Assembly (NCBI GenBank): GCA_001643475.1
Contig: LXTK01000229.1
Span: forward strand, 13,565-36,331
Origin: Proteobacteria bacterium SPGG2
GTDB lineage: Bacteria; Pseudomonadota; Gammaproteobacteria; Acidiferrobacterales; SPGG2
Direction of reading: 5' to 3'
DNA length: 22,767 bases
This document shows positions 14,388-22,537 of the stretch, in pieces. A program made the translations under genes and the position numbers. The notes below the pieces were generated by a model. The model was not told the DNA's origin. It saw nothing but the letters and a program-made list of their open reading frames with translations, and did not search any database. Each line of letters opens with the position of its first letter. Positions within the stretch are counted from its first letter, which is position 1.

Positions 14388-15488
14388 TTAATCCAGTTCG
14401 CTGACTCGATGCGCGCTCGCCGCTAACCATGTCGGGCTGATCTCGACCCCCCAACCGGGGGCGTCGGAGATTTGTACCTTTCCATCGCTGGCTTCTAGCG
14501 CGGGACTAAACAACCCCTCCTGCCAAGGATAATACGTGGTCGGTTCAATCGAGAATTCGACATAAGGGCCTGCATTCTCGATCGCTCCCATCATATGTAG
14601 CGAAAACACCGTGACCATCGACAGGTTAGCGGAATGCGGAACACATGCTAGGCCGGCATCCTTCGCCATCGCCGCCACTCGCAGTGCCCGAGTCAGACCA
14701 CCAACATAACATACATCGGGTTGTACAATATTGACAACGTGGGTGGCTATCATATGCCGCCACAGCGGTAATGAATTGTCCTGCTCGCCACCGGCAACCG
14801 GAATTTCCAATGCGCGTGTCACTTCCGCCGTCCACGTGAATTCCCAGTATGGACACGGCTCTTCGAAGTGACAGACACCATTGTCGGCCAGCATGGCGCC
14901 CACTTCAATCGCTTTCTTGGGCGTATAACAGCTGTTGGCATCAACGAGTAACGCCACATCGTCGCCAACCGCGTGGCGTACGGCTGGTACGATGGCGTCA
15001 CTGCGACCGGGCCACTCATCCTCGTCGTGCCCACACTCTTTGCCGACACGAATCTTGAAAGCATTGTAGCCATGCGTATCGCGCAGGCGTACCAGTCGAT
15101 CGGCCTCGTCTTCGGGCGTGATATCCCTACGCATGCTCGATGCATACACCGGAAAAGGACGCGGCTGTCCGCCTAGGAGCTCACAAACGCTTTTGTTGGC
15201 AAGCTTGCCTCGCAAGTCCCACAGGGCCGTGTCCAGACCGGCCAACGCGCGACGTAGATAGGAGCCCGGAAACTTATGCTCCTTCTCAGGGATGTCATCC
15301 ACCAAGGCATCGATATCGTGGGCATCGCGACCGAGCGCATGCGGCGCCACCTGCCGGTGCATGACGGTGGTAGAGATGTCGGCATTATAAGGTGAGATCT
15401 GCCCCCAGCCCTCGGCGCCATCGTCGGTACGCACCCGCACCATACTGACGAACGTATTGCTGAAGGTCTCGATGCTCTTGATTTTCAC
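14388..15488 (-). CDS. Mandelate racemase/muconate lactonizing enzyme family protein (sugar-acid dehydratase-like)
   Basis: A 366-residue enolase-superfamily enzyme with a GTG start at 15488 reading MKIKSIETFSNTF. The barrel carries Lys145-x-Arg147 in FKIRVG, metal ligands Asp183 (VDANSCY), Glu209 (HFEEP) and Glu235 (GGEQD), Asp258 in VQPDVCYVGG, and His285 in VPHSAN. The Lys on one face and His-Asp on the other are the mandelate-racemase-subgroup arrangement. Most relatives with this pattern dehydrate sugar acids, giving 2-keto-3-deoxy acids. It sits between a CBS gene (36 bases downstream) and a MATE gene, on the same strand as the alcohol dehydrogenase and reductase. Family is certain; the substrate is not. 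Confidence 0.9.
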   Translation of the reverse strand: MKIKSIETFSNTFVSMVRVRTDDGAEGWGQISPYNADISTTVMHRQVAPHALGRDAHDIDALVDDIPEKEHKFPGSYLRRALAGLDTALWDLRGKLANKSVCELLGGQPRPFPVYASSMRRDITPEDEADRLVRLRDTHGYNAFKIRVGKECGHDEDEWPGRSDAIVPAVRHAVGDDVALLVDANSCYTPKKAIEVGAMLADNGVCHFEEPCPYWEFTWTAEVTRALEIPVAGGEQDNSLPLWRHMIATHVVNIVQPDVCYVGGLTRALRVAAMAKDAGLACVPHSANLSMVTVFSLHMMGAIENAGPYVEFSIEPTTYYPWQEGLFSPALEASDGKVQISDAPGWGVEISPTWLAASAHRVSELD

Positions 15489-15514
15489 TGCCGATACCTC
15501 GGTGATGCAAACAA

Positions 15515-16870
15515 TTAGGCTAGCGCCTCAATGCGCGTTCGGAACATGAGACGCCATAAGAGTACGACAGCCGTGACTGTGAGCCCCAATGCCAAGCCCC
15601 ACCACAATCCGAGGGCGCCGAATTTGAGTGGAAAACAAAGCACCCAACCGCCGAGCGCGCCAAGCAGCCAATACCCGACGGCCGCAATCCACAACGGTGC
15701 GATTGTGTCTTTGATACCACGAAGCGCACGCGTGGCGATTGCTTGCAGGCCATCAAAGACCTGAAACACGGCGGCAATACCTGCTAGCACCACCGCAAGT
15801 GGTAACACGTCAACCGTCTGTGGATCATCGAGATCCAGAAAGATCGAGACCAGCGTGGCCGGAAACGTCCACATCAAACTCGCCATGAAGGCCATCACAA
15901 GCAGACCAAGCACGAGACCGGTGACGGTGGATCGACGTACCGCTAATCGATCATTCGCGCCCACGCCTTGGGCAATACGAATCCCGATTGCCTCTCCCAC
16001 CGCCAATGCAAGCACAAAGCCTACCGCCAATACGGTTATGACGATAGCGTTGGCCGCTAGCCACAAGGCGCCGAGTACCCCCATGAAGATCGACAGCGCC
16101 GCAAACAGACCGCCCTCCAACGCGGTAATCCCGGCCACCGGCAAGCCCAAGCGAAAGATCTGCGCGCACACCGGTAATTCTATCCTGAAGCCAGCACGGT
16201 AGAGTCGGTAAACCTGGAAGTGTTTGGAGAACGCAGTGTAAACCACGATCGCGCATAACATTAACCAGACTGTGACCGTGGTGGCCCAACCCGCACCGGC
16301 AACCCCCAGCTTAGGCAAACCGAGCCTTCCGAAAACCAATCCATAGGTAAAAAATAGGTTCACGCCGATCGCAGCCACTGCGATAACCATCACCGAACTA
16401 GTGCGCGACAATGCACTAACGAAGTTTCTCAGTACCATGAAGCACAAGTACGGCAGAAAGCTCCAAGCCGCAGCACGCAAATAGTAATCTGCGAACGTAA
16501 TAACTCGCATATCCTGACCCGTTAGTGCAAGGATGGACGCTAGATGCCACCCGATTAAGGTTCCGGGGATGGACAAAATCAACGCAACCCAAAGGCCTTG
16601 GCGGATTACACGGCTTACCCCTGCTTCGTTGTTGGCGCCGAACGCCTCAGCCGCAAGCACGCCGACAATCGACACAACCCCAACGGCGACAAGCAGCAGC
16701 TCAAAGAACACGCTTGTCGCCAAGCCGACGGCGGCAAGCTCGACACTGCCGAGGCGACCGACGATCACCATGTCGGTGAACGCCATGGCGATCTCGGCCA
16801 AATAGGCAGCTGCAAGTGGTGTACTGATGCGAAGTAATGCGCGCAACTCCGCGCGGTTGAAGGTTTTCAA
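15515..16870 (-). CDS. MATE family efflux transporter
   Basis: A 451-residue protein with twelve hydrophobic helices arranged as two MatE halves. The first helix carries STPLAAAYLAEIAMAFTDMV, with the P-x-x-x-x-x-x-x-x-x-x-x-x-D pattern typical of MATE proteins, followed by IVGRLGSVELAAVGLA; the second half begins near residue 245 with LGLPVAGITALEGGLFA. It uses a TTG start at 16870; no better in-frame start lies upstream of the first helix. MATE proteins export cationic or amphipathic compounds across the inner membrane using H+ or Na+. Placed between a zinc alcohol dehydrogenase and an enolase-superfamily gene on the same strand, it may export an intermediate or toxic product of that pathway, which is inference. 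Confidence 0.92.
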   Translation of the reverse strand: MKTFNRAELRALLRISTPLAAAYLAEIAMAFTDMVIVGRLGSVELAAVGLATSVFFELLLVAVGVVSIVGVLAAEAFGANNEAGVSRVIRQGLWVALILSIPGTLIGWHLASILALTGQDMRVITFADYYLRAAAWSFLPYLCFMVLRNFVSALSRTSSVMVIAVAAIGVNLFFTYGLVFGRLGLPKLGVAGAGWATTVTVWLMLCAIVVYTAFSKHFQVYRLYRAGFRIELPVCAQIFRLGLPVAGITALEGGLFAALSIFMGVLGALWLAANAIVITVLAVGFVLALAVGEAIGIRIAQGVGANDRLAVRRSTVTGLVLGLLVMAFMASLMWTFPATLVSIFLDLDDPQTVDVLPLAVVLAGIAAVFQVFDGLQAIATRALRGIKDTIAPLWIAAVGYWLLGALGGWVLCFPLKFGALGLWWGLALGLTVTAVVLLWRLMFRTRIEALA

Positions 16871-16893
16871 CTACGTGCGTCCGTCAATCCGTT

Positions 16894-17973
16894 TCAAAAC
16901 ACAATCACGTTGCGCAATGCCTCGGCTCGATTGACGGATGCGATGGCCTCGTTGATGTCTCCCAATGGATAGCGGTTGGTGATTAACTCGTCCAACTTCA
17001 AACGGTCTTGCTGGTAGAGCTCGACGAGTTTCGGCACATCCACGCGCGGCCGGGCGGATCCCATCTTGCTACCCAATATGCGCTGACCGTTGTCGACGAT
17101 GTCGACTACCTCTATTTCTGCCTTGGCACCAACCGGCGGCATACCGACGATAACCAGGGTTCCACCACGTCGCAGTAAGCCCATACCTTGCTCAACCACC
17201 TTGGTGCTGCCGACAGTAACAAAGACGTAGTCCGCGCCACGCCCTTGCGTGAGTGAACGCACCACCGCTTGCGCGTCTTGCTTCTTGGAATTGATGGTGT
17301 GGGTGGCACCAAACACCTTCGCTGCCTCGAGCTTGTTGTCCGCGACATCGATGGCAATGATCGGATGCGCGCCAGATAACGCTGCTCCCTGAATACTGTT
17401 CAGACCCACACCGCCGGTGCCGATCGTAACCAGGCTGCTACCCGACGGGACCTGCGCCGTGTTAACCACGGCCCCTAAACCAGTGATTACGCCGCAAGCG
17501 AGTAGCGAGACGCTTTCCAGTGGCAATTGCTCAGGCACCGGTACCACCTGCGACTGATCGACAACAACGTACTCGGCAAAAGCGGCAGTGCGCAAGCCTT
17601 GATGAATTGGTTGACCACCCTTGGCACGGAGCCGGCTTTCTTTATCCAACGCAAAAGTACCCTCGCACAGGTGAGGGTCGCCTTGTACACAAAAATAGCA
17701 ACGCCCGCAGGATCGGATAAGCGTGACGACGACATGGTCACTGAGTTTCGCGAAGGTCACACCGGCACCGACCGCTTCAACGATACCGGCCGCCTCGTGT
17801 CCATACACAACTGGTAGCGACCCGCCCCAAGCCCCCTCGATGGCGTGAATATCGCTATGGCAAATGGCACAAGCGGCGAGCTTTACCTTGACCTCACCGG
17901 CCTGTGGCGAATCAATGTCTATGTCTTCGATCGCCAGGGGCTTACCAAATTCATAACAGATGGCTGCTCTCAT
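16894..17973 (-). CDS. Zinc-dependent alcohol dehydrogenase
   Basis: A 359-residue medium-chain dehydrogenase with both zinc sites intact. The catalytic site comprises Cys38-His39 (CHSD), His59-Glu60 (GHEAAGIVEAVG) and Cys160 (LLACGVITG). The structural site comprises Cys89, Cys92, Cys95 and Cys103 (CGRCYFCVQGDPHLC). The NAD-binding motif is GTGGVGLN at about 185-192, followed by IAIDVADNK with the NAD-selecting acidic residue. It is close to the class III/formaldehyde-dehydrogenase-like group, oxidising an alcohol to an aldehyde in the cytoplasm. It lies 24 bases downstream of the reductase gene and 23 bases upstream of the MATE gene, so the three are probably cotranscribed. Confidence 0.93.
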   Translation of the reverse strand: MRAAICYEFGKPLAIEDIDIDSPQAGEVKVKLAACAICHSDIHAIEGAWGGSLPVVYGHEAAGIVEAVGAGVTFAKLSDHVVVTLIRSCGRCYFCVQGDPHLCEGTFALDKESRLRAKGGQPIHQGLRTAAFAEYVVVDQSQVVPVPEQLPLESVSLLACGVITGLGAVVNTAQVPSGSSLVTIGTGGVGLNSIQGAALSGAHPIIAIDVADNKLEAAKVFGATHTINSKKQDAQAVVRSLTQGRGADYVFVTVGSTKVVEQGMGLLRRGGTLVIVGMPPVGAKAEIEVVDIVDNGQRILGSKMGSARPRVDVPKLVELYQQDRLKLDELITNRYPLGDINEAIASVNRAEALRNVIVF

Positions 17974-17997
17974 ATCGCGTTACCTTTGTTGCGGTAC

Positions 17998-18957
17998 TCA
18001 GCCGCCGACCTCGACGACAACCTCAGCACCAGCGACTTCGGATTCATCATCGACGAGCTCTGCTGGAAAACCAGGCGCACGCAATTCGCAACCGCACGCT
18101 TCTTCCACGCGCTTAACAATCATGGAAGACCAGGCGCGGGAACCGTAACGTTGTTCTCCGTCCTTAAAGATATCGAGCACCAATGGTGAAATCTCTAGCG
18201 GTACATTCAGCCTTTGCGCTAGACCGTCAAACAGACCCATATCCTTCACCACCAAATCCATGGTGAAGTTGATGTTATAGCTACCGTTTAAGATCACCTG
18301 GCTTTCGGTCTCATGAACGAAAGAATTGCCAGACGAAATACGAATCGCCTCAAAGGTCCGGTTGAGATCCATGCCCGCTTGCTTGGCGACGGTCAGGGCT
18401 TCTCCCAGGGCAACGAGGTGCACCGAGCACAGGTAGTTGGTCACCACTTTGAGAATTGAGGCAGATCCAAGTGGGCCGACATGAAGAATACGCCTGCCCA
18501 TGACTTTAAGCGCCGGCAACACCCTTTCGAAAACCGCGCGTTGGCCACCAACGAAAATCGATATATTGCCGGTGGTGGCGCGATGACAACCACCAGAGAC
18601 TGGACCGTCCAAGGGCATGGCGCCTGCCGCCTCCACCAGTGCGCCCAGTCGCTTGACCTCGGCTTCGTCAGTCGTGCTCATCTCCAACCACATCTTGTCT
18701 GGCCCAAGGCCGGCGAGTACGCCATCGCTTGCCTCCATGACCTCGCTGCTTGCCGCCGGCGAAGGTAGGCAAGTGATTACCAGATCCACTACTTGTGCCA
18801 ATGCCTTGGGTGACTCCGCCCAGGTGGCGCCGTTCGTGAGAAAAGGTGCCGCTGCCTCTTTGTCCAAATCGCGTACCACTAGATCAAAACTATTGCGTTG
18901 CAGACTGCCCGCCAATTTGCCGCCGACGTTGCCGAGCCCGATAAAACCGATCTTCAT
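17998..18957 (-). CDS. NAD(P)-dependent beta-hydroxyacid dehydrogenase (3-hydroxyisobutyrate dehydrogenase family)
   Basis: A 319-residue protein with the family's N-terminal Rossmann motif (GFIGLGNVGGKLAGSL), the substrate-binding motif GPVSGGCHRATTG at about 118-130, and the catalytic Lys170-x-x-x-Asn174 in ILKVVTNYL. The family includes 3-hydroxyisobutyrate, tartronate-semialdehyde (GarR-type) and 6-phosphogluconate-like dehydrogenases. The Arg30-Asp after strand 2 does not settle cofactor choice. GGAG lies about ten bases before the ATG. It follows a dehydratase-like enolase-superfamily gene by 36 bases, an arrangement reminiscent of sugar-acid pathways in which a dehydratase product is cleaved and a semialdehyde reduced; no aldolase gene is seen. 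Confidence 0.92.
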   Translation of the reverse strand: MKIGFIGLGNVGGKLAGSLQRNSFDLVVRDLDKEAAAPFLTNGATWAESPKALAQVVDLVITCLPSPAASSEVMEASDGVLAGLGPDKMWLEMSTTDEAEVKRLGALVEAAGAMPLDGPVSGGCHRATTGNISIFVGGQRAVFERVLPALKVMGRRILHVGPLGSASILKVVTNYLCSVHLVALGEALTVAKQAGMDLNRTFEAIRISSGNSFVHETESQVILNGSYNINFTMDLVVKDMGLFDGLAQRLNVPLEISPLVLDIFKDGEQRYGSRAWSSMIVKRVEEACGCELRAPGFPAELVDDESEVAGAEVVVEVGG

Positions 18958-18993
18958 TTGCGAATTCTCCGAAACTTTAATCGATATAGGTTA

Positions 18994-20181
18994 CTAGACC
19001 ACCGGCCTATCTAACATTTCGAGATGTAACTGGTCATCCGTGTAGGGGTGCTTCGCCGCCACCTCCTCGTTGAGCTCGACGCCCAAACCCGGTTCGGTCG
19101 GTGGGATGATATAGCCCTCCTGCCAATGTATCGGTCGCTTCAAGATCTCGGCGTGGAACCCGTCCCACTTCCCTATGCCTTCCTGGATCAAAAAGTTCGG
19201 GCTACAAGTATCGATCTGAATATTTGCCGCCCCTTCGATGGGACCACAGTATAGGTGCGGCGCGATTTGTGCATAATGTGCTTCGGCCATACCAGCGATC
19301 TTCTTGGCTTCAAGAATGCCGCCCGATCTCCCCAATGCCAACTGCAAGATCGACGCCGCTTGCTTTTCAAGGAGTGCACGAAACTCATATTTCGTCGCCA
19401 GTCTTTCACCGGTCGCGATGGGGATACTAGTCGAACGTGCGACGCGCGCCATCTCCTCTACATTCTCGGGGGGCACCGGTTCTTCAAACCATAAGGGATC
19501 ATACGGCTCTAGTCGCTTGGCCAACCGTATGGCACTCGAGGTTGTCATTTGTCCATGAGTACCAAAAAGCAGATCACATTTGTTGCCGACTGCGTCTCGG
19601 ATCTTCCTGACAAACGTCTCCGCCCTATCTAATGCGACCAACGACAATTGTCTGGGATCAAACGCCGTGTAAGGACCAACCGGGTCGAACTTCACGGCAG
19701 TGAAACCTTGCGCGACGTACTCTGCCGCGCGTTCTGCCGCCAGGTCGGCATCCGTGTATACATCGGTCTTGTCCGACGCCTTTGGGTATATATAGGTATA
19801 AGACCGCAATCGCTCATGCACCTGGCCACCCAACAGTTCGTAGACCGGTTTGTTCAGCTCCTTGCCGATGATATCCCAACAGGCCATTTCAATAGCACTA
19901 AGCACACCCATCATAGATAGATCAGAGCGTTGGGTATAACAGCTCGAGTAAACGACGCGCCAGAGCCGCTCTATCTTGAACGGATCGGAGCCCAGGACAT
20001 AACGTTCACACACGTCCTCGATCATGCGCACAACAATCTTTGGATGAAACGGTATCGCATAGGCCTCGCCATACCCCTCGATTCCCGTATCGGTAGTGAG
20101 CTTCAGAAACACCCAGTAACGTCCGCCATAATGGGGAGGCGGGTTCGCCACCGAATAGGTCTTAAGGTCCACGATTTTCAT
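18994..20181 (-). CDS. Enolase-superfamily enzyme resembling galactonate/mannonate dehydratases
   Basis: A 395-residue protein starting at an ATG with AGGAGA about eleven bases upstream. It has the N-terminal capping domain and an (alpha/beta) barrel with Lys164 (VKFDP), LLFGTHGQ at 204-211, Glu233-Glu234 (WFEEPVPPEN), Glu259 (TGERL), and His309 (IAPHLYCGP) in the general-acid/base position of DgoD. In DgoD the first metal ligand is the Asp of V-D-F-H-G; here the aligned residue is Gly207 (F-G-T-H-G), and the Asp of Q-P-D is replaced in LQLALGRSGG. From memory, close relatives share this variation. It probably acts on a sugar acid or other 2-hydroxy acid, but dehydration is not assured. It is followed by the reductase gene. 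Confidence 0.88.
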   Translation of the reverse strand: MKIVDLKTYSVANPPPHYGGRYWVFLKLTTDTGIEGYGEAYAIPFHPKIVVRMIEDVCERYVLGSDPFKIERLWRVVYSSCYTQRSDLSMMGVLSAIEMACWDIIGKELNKPVYELLGGQVHERLRSYTYIYPKASDKTDVYTDADLAAERAAEYVAQGFTAVKFDPVGPYTAFDPRQLSLVALDRAETFVRKIRDAVGNKCDLLFGTHGQMTTSSAIRLAKRLEPYDPLWFEEPVPPENVEEMARVARSTSIPIATGERLATKYEFRALLEKQAASILQLALGRSGGILEAKKIAGMAEAHYAQIAPHLYCGPIEGAANIQIDTCSPNFLIQEGIGKWDGFHAEILKRPIHWQEGYIIPPTEPGLGVELNEEVAAKHPYTDDQLHLEMLDRPVV

Positions 20182-20198
20182 GGCAATAGTCGTCTCCT

Positions 20199-20369
20199 AA
20201 ACTACGGTCAACCGTCGCCGAGCGTATCTTCTTTGCCGGCGAGGCCTGTCATCCCAGCATGTGGGCGACCTGCGGCGGCGCCTATCTGTCCGGTATCGAC
20301 ACGGCTCGAGAAGTGAGCCGAGTGTTGCGGCAGAAGGCCGCTTCCACGCAATGTTCTACGGAAGCCTAA
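20199..20369 (+). pseudogene. C-terminal stump of a flavin-containing amine oxidase
   Basis: The plus strand encodes L-R-S-T-V-A-E-R-I-F-F-A-G-E-A-C-H-P-S-M, then WATCGGAYLSGIDTAREV, ending in TAA at 20367-20369. 'R-I-F-F-A-G-E-A' followed about ten residues later by 'G-A-Y-L-S-G-x-x-x-A' is the FAD-contacting C-terminal signature of flavin monoamine oxidases and polyamine oxidases. Only about 50 codons remain; homology ends next to the start of the divergent dehydratase-like gene, so the first 85-90 per cent of the gene has been lost, probably by rearrangement. It is not translated as a functional enzyme. Confidence 0.72.
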
Positions 20370-20410
20370 CTGTAGGACAGCCGCCCAAGAAGGGCTACCG
20401 TCTAGCTGGA

Positions 20411-20440
20411 CGGCGTACCAGAAAACGCCGTTACATTTTA
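20411..20440 (+). terminator. Possible rho-independent terminator
   Basis: CGGCGT-ACCAGAAA-ACGCCG at 20411-20430 is a perfect six-base stem followed by TTACATTTTA. It lies 42 bases after the amine-oxidase remnant and may be the surviving terminator of that lost gene. The stem is short and the T-tract interrupted, so support is modest. Confidence 0.4.
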
Positions 20441-20486
20441 GAGGATTGCTGACGTATATTTTGGTACAAAAGTCGCCGCGACCGAG

Positions 20487-21884
20487 TCAGTAGTGGTCTC
20501 TTTCCATGATCGCCTCGACGCATTCTCGGACCACCCGCGTATGCAGGTCGACATCGCCCTCGGAGGTTGCTGGCGATATGAGCGCCATGTTGTGAAAGGG
20601 CGTCAGCAGCAGTCCCCGATTCAGGCAGAATAGGTGGATTAGGTGCTTGAGTTCCGGATCTGCGCCGAGCTCCGCTTCGCTGGCGTTTCGCGGCGGCGTC
20701 GGTTGAAAACGATACTCCACGCGGGCCCCGAGTCGAGTCACATACCACGGCAGCCGGTAATCACGAATGGTCTCCTCCACACCGGCTGCGAGGCGTTGCG
20801 CCAATGCGATCATGTGCACATAGTTTGGCTCGGTCATCAAGTGCTCTAACGTCGCCCGCATGGCATGTGTCGACAGCGCATTGGCGGACAGCGTGCCGCC
20901 AATGCCAGCGACCGGGATGTCCGGTGAGACCGTGCGCGAACGCACCTTTTCCGCGACTTGATGACTCATCCCGTAAACGGCGGCGGGCACACCGCTCGCA
21001 ATCGGTTTCCCGAGCACGAGCATATCGGGCTCGAGCCGATAAGCCCGCGTGTAACCCCCCGGACCGGTAGAGATAGTGTGAGTTTCATCGATGATTAGAA
21101 GCGTTCCGTAACGCCTCGTGATGTCACGCAGGGCGTCGTGATAATTGGCCTCGGGAAGCACGATACCATAATGGTTGGTCAGTGCGGGTTCGGTGAGCAC
21201 GCACGCAACTTCGCGCGACGAAAGGACTTTATCCAGCGCCTCGACGTCGTTGAATTCAACGACGTCGGTCGTCGTGGTTGGATCGAAGGCCGGCCCAACA
21301 TTGCCCTCACGCGAGCTCGACATACCATCGCGAAGGATCACAATCGTCTCATCGACCGTGCCGTGATAGCAGCCGTTAAACACCAAAATTCGGTTTCGGC
21401 CGGTAATATCACGTGCCAGGCGTAGCGCGAAGCGATTTGCATCCGTGGCCGAGAGCGCCATCTGCCAGTACGGTAGACCGAATCGTCGAGCGAGCTCTTC
21501 GGCGACCCACAGCGAATCTTCGGTGGGCAGCATGCTAGTGATGCCGCGCCCCGCTTGAGCGGCGATTTCATCTGTAACGACAGGAGGGGCGTGACCGAAC
21601 ATAGCACCGGTATCCCCCAGACACAGGTCGACGTATTGATGGCCGTCTACGTCCGTCACGCGCGCACCTTCGGCGCGCTCCAAGAAAATGGGAAACTGTC
21701 CTGGCCATTCGATCATCCATTGCATTGGGACTCCGCCGATCAGCGATGCTTGGGCACGCTCGGACAGCTCGCGGGACTTCGGTCGCGCGGTGACAAACGC
21801 AGCCTGCTCCCGTTCAAAAAGTTCCTCAATTGCGTGCCTGGAAATGTCCATCTGAACCACCAGAAGCTCAAGAACACCATTCAT
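20487..21884 (-). CDS. Class-III PLP-dependent aminotransferase (glutamate-1-semialdehyde aminomutase-like)
   Basis: A 465-residue fold-type I enzyme if started at 21884; an ATG at 21851 (MDISRHAIEELFEREQ) is an equally plausible start, giving 454 residues. Landmarks include DVDGHQYVDLCLGDTGAMFG, FNGCYHGTVDE, the PLP-binding Asp266 in IIDETHT, and the Schiff-base Lys293 in LVLGKPIASG. The overall pattern is closer to HemL-like and beta-amino-acid aminotransferases than to ornithine/GABA aminotransferases. It lacks the context of haem synthesis: it lies about 100 bases downstream of a cupin and a TMADH-like gene on the same strand, suggesting transamination in amine or amino-acid catabolism. 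The substrate is undetermined. Confidence 0.9.
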   Translation of the reverse strand: MNGVLELLVVQMDISRHAIEELFEREQAAFVTARPKSRELSERAQASLIGGVPMQWMIEWPGQFPIFLERAEGARVTDVDGHQYVDLCLGDTGAMFGHAPPVVTDEIAAQAGRGITSMLPTEDSLWVAEELARRFGLPYWQMALSATDANRFALRLARDITGRNRILVFNGCYHGTVDETIVILRDGMSSSREGNVGPAFDPTTTTDVVEFNDVEALDKVLSSREVACVLTEPALTNHYGIVLPEANYHDALRDITRRYGTLLIIDETHTISTGPGGYTRAYRLEPDMLVLGKPIASGVPAAVYGMSHQVAEKVRSRTVSPDIPVAGIGGTLSANALSTHAMRATLEHLMTEPNYVHMIALAQRLAAGVEETIRDYRLPWYVTRLGARVEYRFQPTPPRNASEAELGADPELKHLIHLFCLNRGLLLTPFHNMALISPATSEGDVDLHTRVVRECVEAIMERDHY

Positions 21885-21984
21885 ACACTTCGCGCCCGCA
21901 ACCGTAGCAGGAACATGAATACGATCAAACAGGCTAACCCGCTCCTTGTCTGCAAAGGTTAGACGTTTGCAACCCAGGGCCGGG

Positions 21985-22383
21985 CTACTCAGGCGCCTGC
22001 TGCGCCCCGCCCTTGTCCTCGAAGATCACGTAAAACTTGCGCACGGTCTCAGGCATGTGCCAGGTGCACTTCAGGCCTTTTGGTATGACGAAGCATTCGC
22101 CGGATTTGAACGTCTCGGCGCGGCCATCAGCGTCGGTGATGACCACCTTGCCGCTCAGGATGAAGCAGAACTCATCGACCGGATAACTGTCGATCTGTGA
22201 CGTGTACGGCGTGCATTCCCAAACGCCGGCCGTGAGTTGCCCGGTGTTGTCGGTAAAATAGTTGTGACCCGATTCAACCGGATCGCCGTCGATGACGTTT
22301 TCGGACTCACAATGCCCCCGGAACGTTAGGCCCGTACCCTCAGGGCCATCTCTGTTCAAACGGATAACGGTGTTCTCGGCCAT
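21985..22383 (-). CDS. Cupin-domain protein (DUF861/Cupin_3-like)
   Basis: A 132-residue protein with AGGGGG seven bases before the ATG. The barrel contains TAGVWECTPYTSQIDSYPVD, then EFCFILSGKVVITDADGR, FKSGECFVIPKGLKCTWHMP, a motif-2 Gly-x5-Pro-x-Gly, and a C-terminal VRKFYVIFED. The pattern 'G-x-W-x-C-x-P...E-F-x-x-I-L-x-G-x-V-x-I-T-D-A-D-G' is characteristic of the Cupin_3 family, related to ureidoglycolate hydrolase/EutQ-type cupins, which often have fewer metal-binding histidines. It lies between a TMADH-like gene and a class-III aminotransferase on the same strand. No reaction can be assigned. Confidence 0.85.
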   Translation of the reverse strand: MAENTVIRLNRDGPEGTGLTFRGHCESENVIDGDPVESGHNYFTDNTGQLTAGVWECTPYTSQIDSYPVDEFCFILSGKVVITDADGRAETFKSGECFVIPKGLKCTWHMPETVRKFYVIFEDKGGAQQAPE

Positions 22384-22537
22384 GTTGTACCCCCTGGTAA
22401 GTTATCCATCAAAGTCAGGCAGACGATCCCGCCAGTTATGCCCCACGTGCCGGACCATCGTGATGCTTTGACCCGGTTGATCGTCGGGCGGTGTCCACGG
22501 TTTAGCTCGTGGCGAACAATGATCATGGCGCCCGCCC
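22384..22537. other. Short intergenic spacer
   Basis: About 150 bases between the TMADH-like gene and the cupin, both on the minus strand. It carries the cupin ribosome site. I saw no clear terminator, promoter or RNA in it, so cotranscription across it is possible. Confidence 0.4.

Noticed and set aside
15855..16202. 115-codon plus-strand open frame inside the MATE gene
   Set aside because: Antisense to well-conserved membrane helices; composition is that of complementary transmembrane codons.
20261..20452. Basic 63-codon plus-strand frame after the amine-oxidase remnant
   Set aside because: It overlaps the remnant in another frame and contains the putative terminator; no homology is recognisable.
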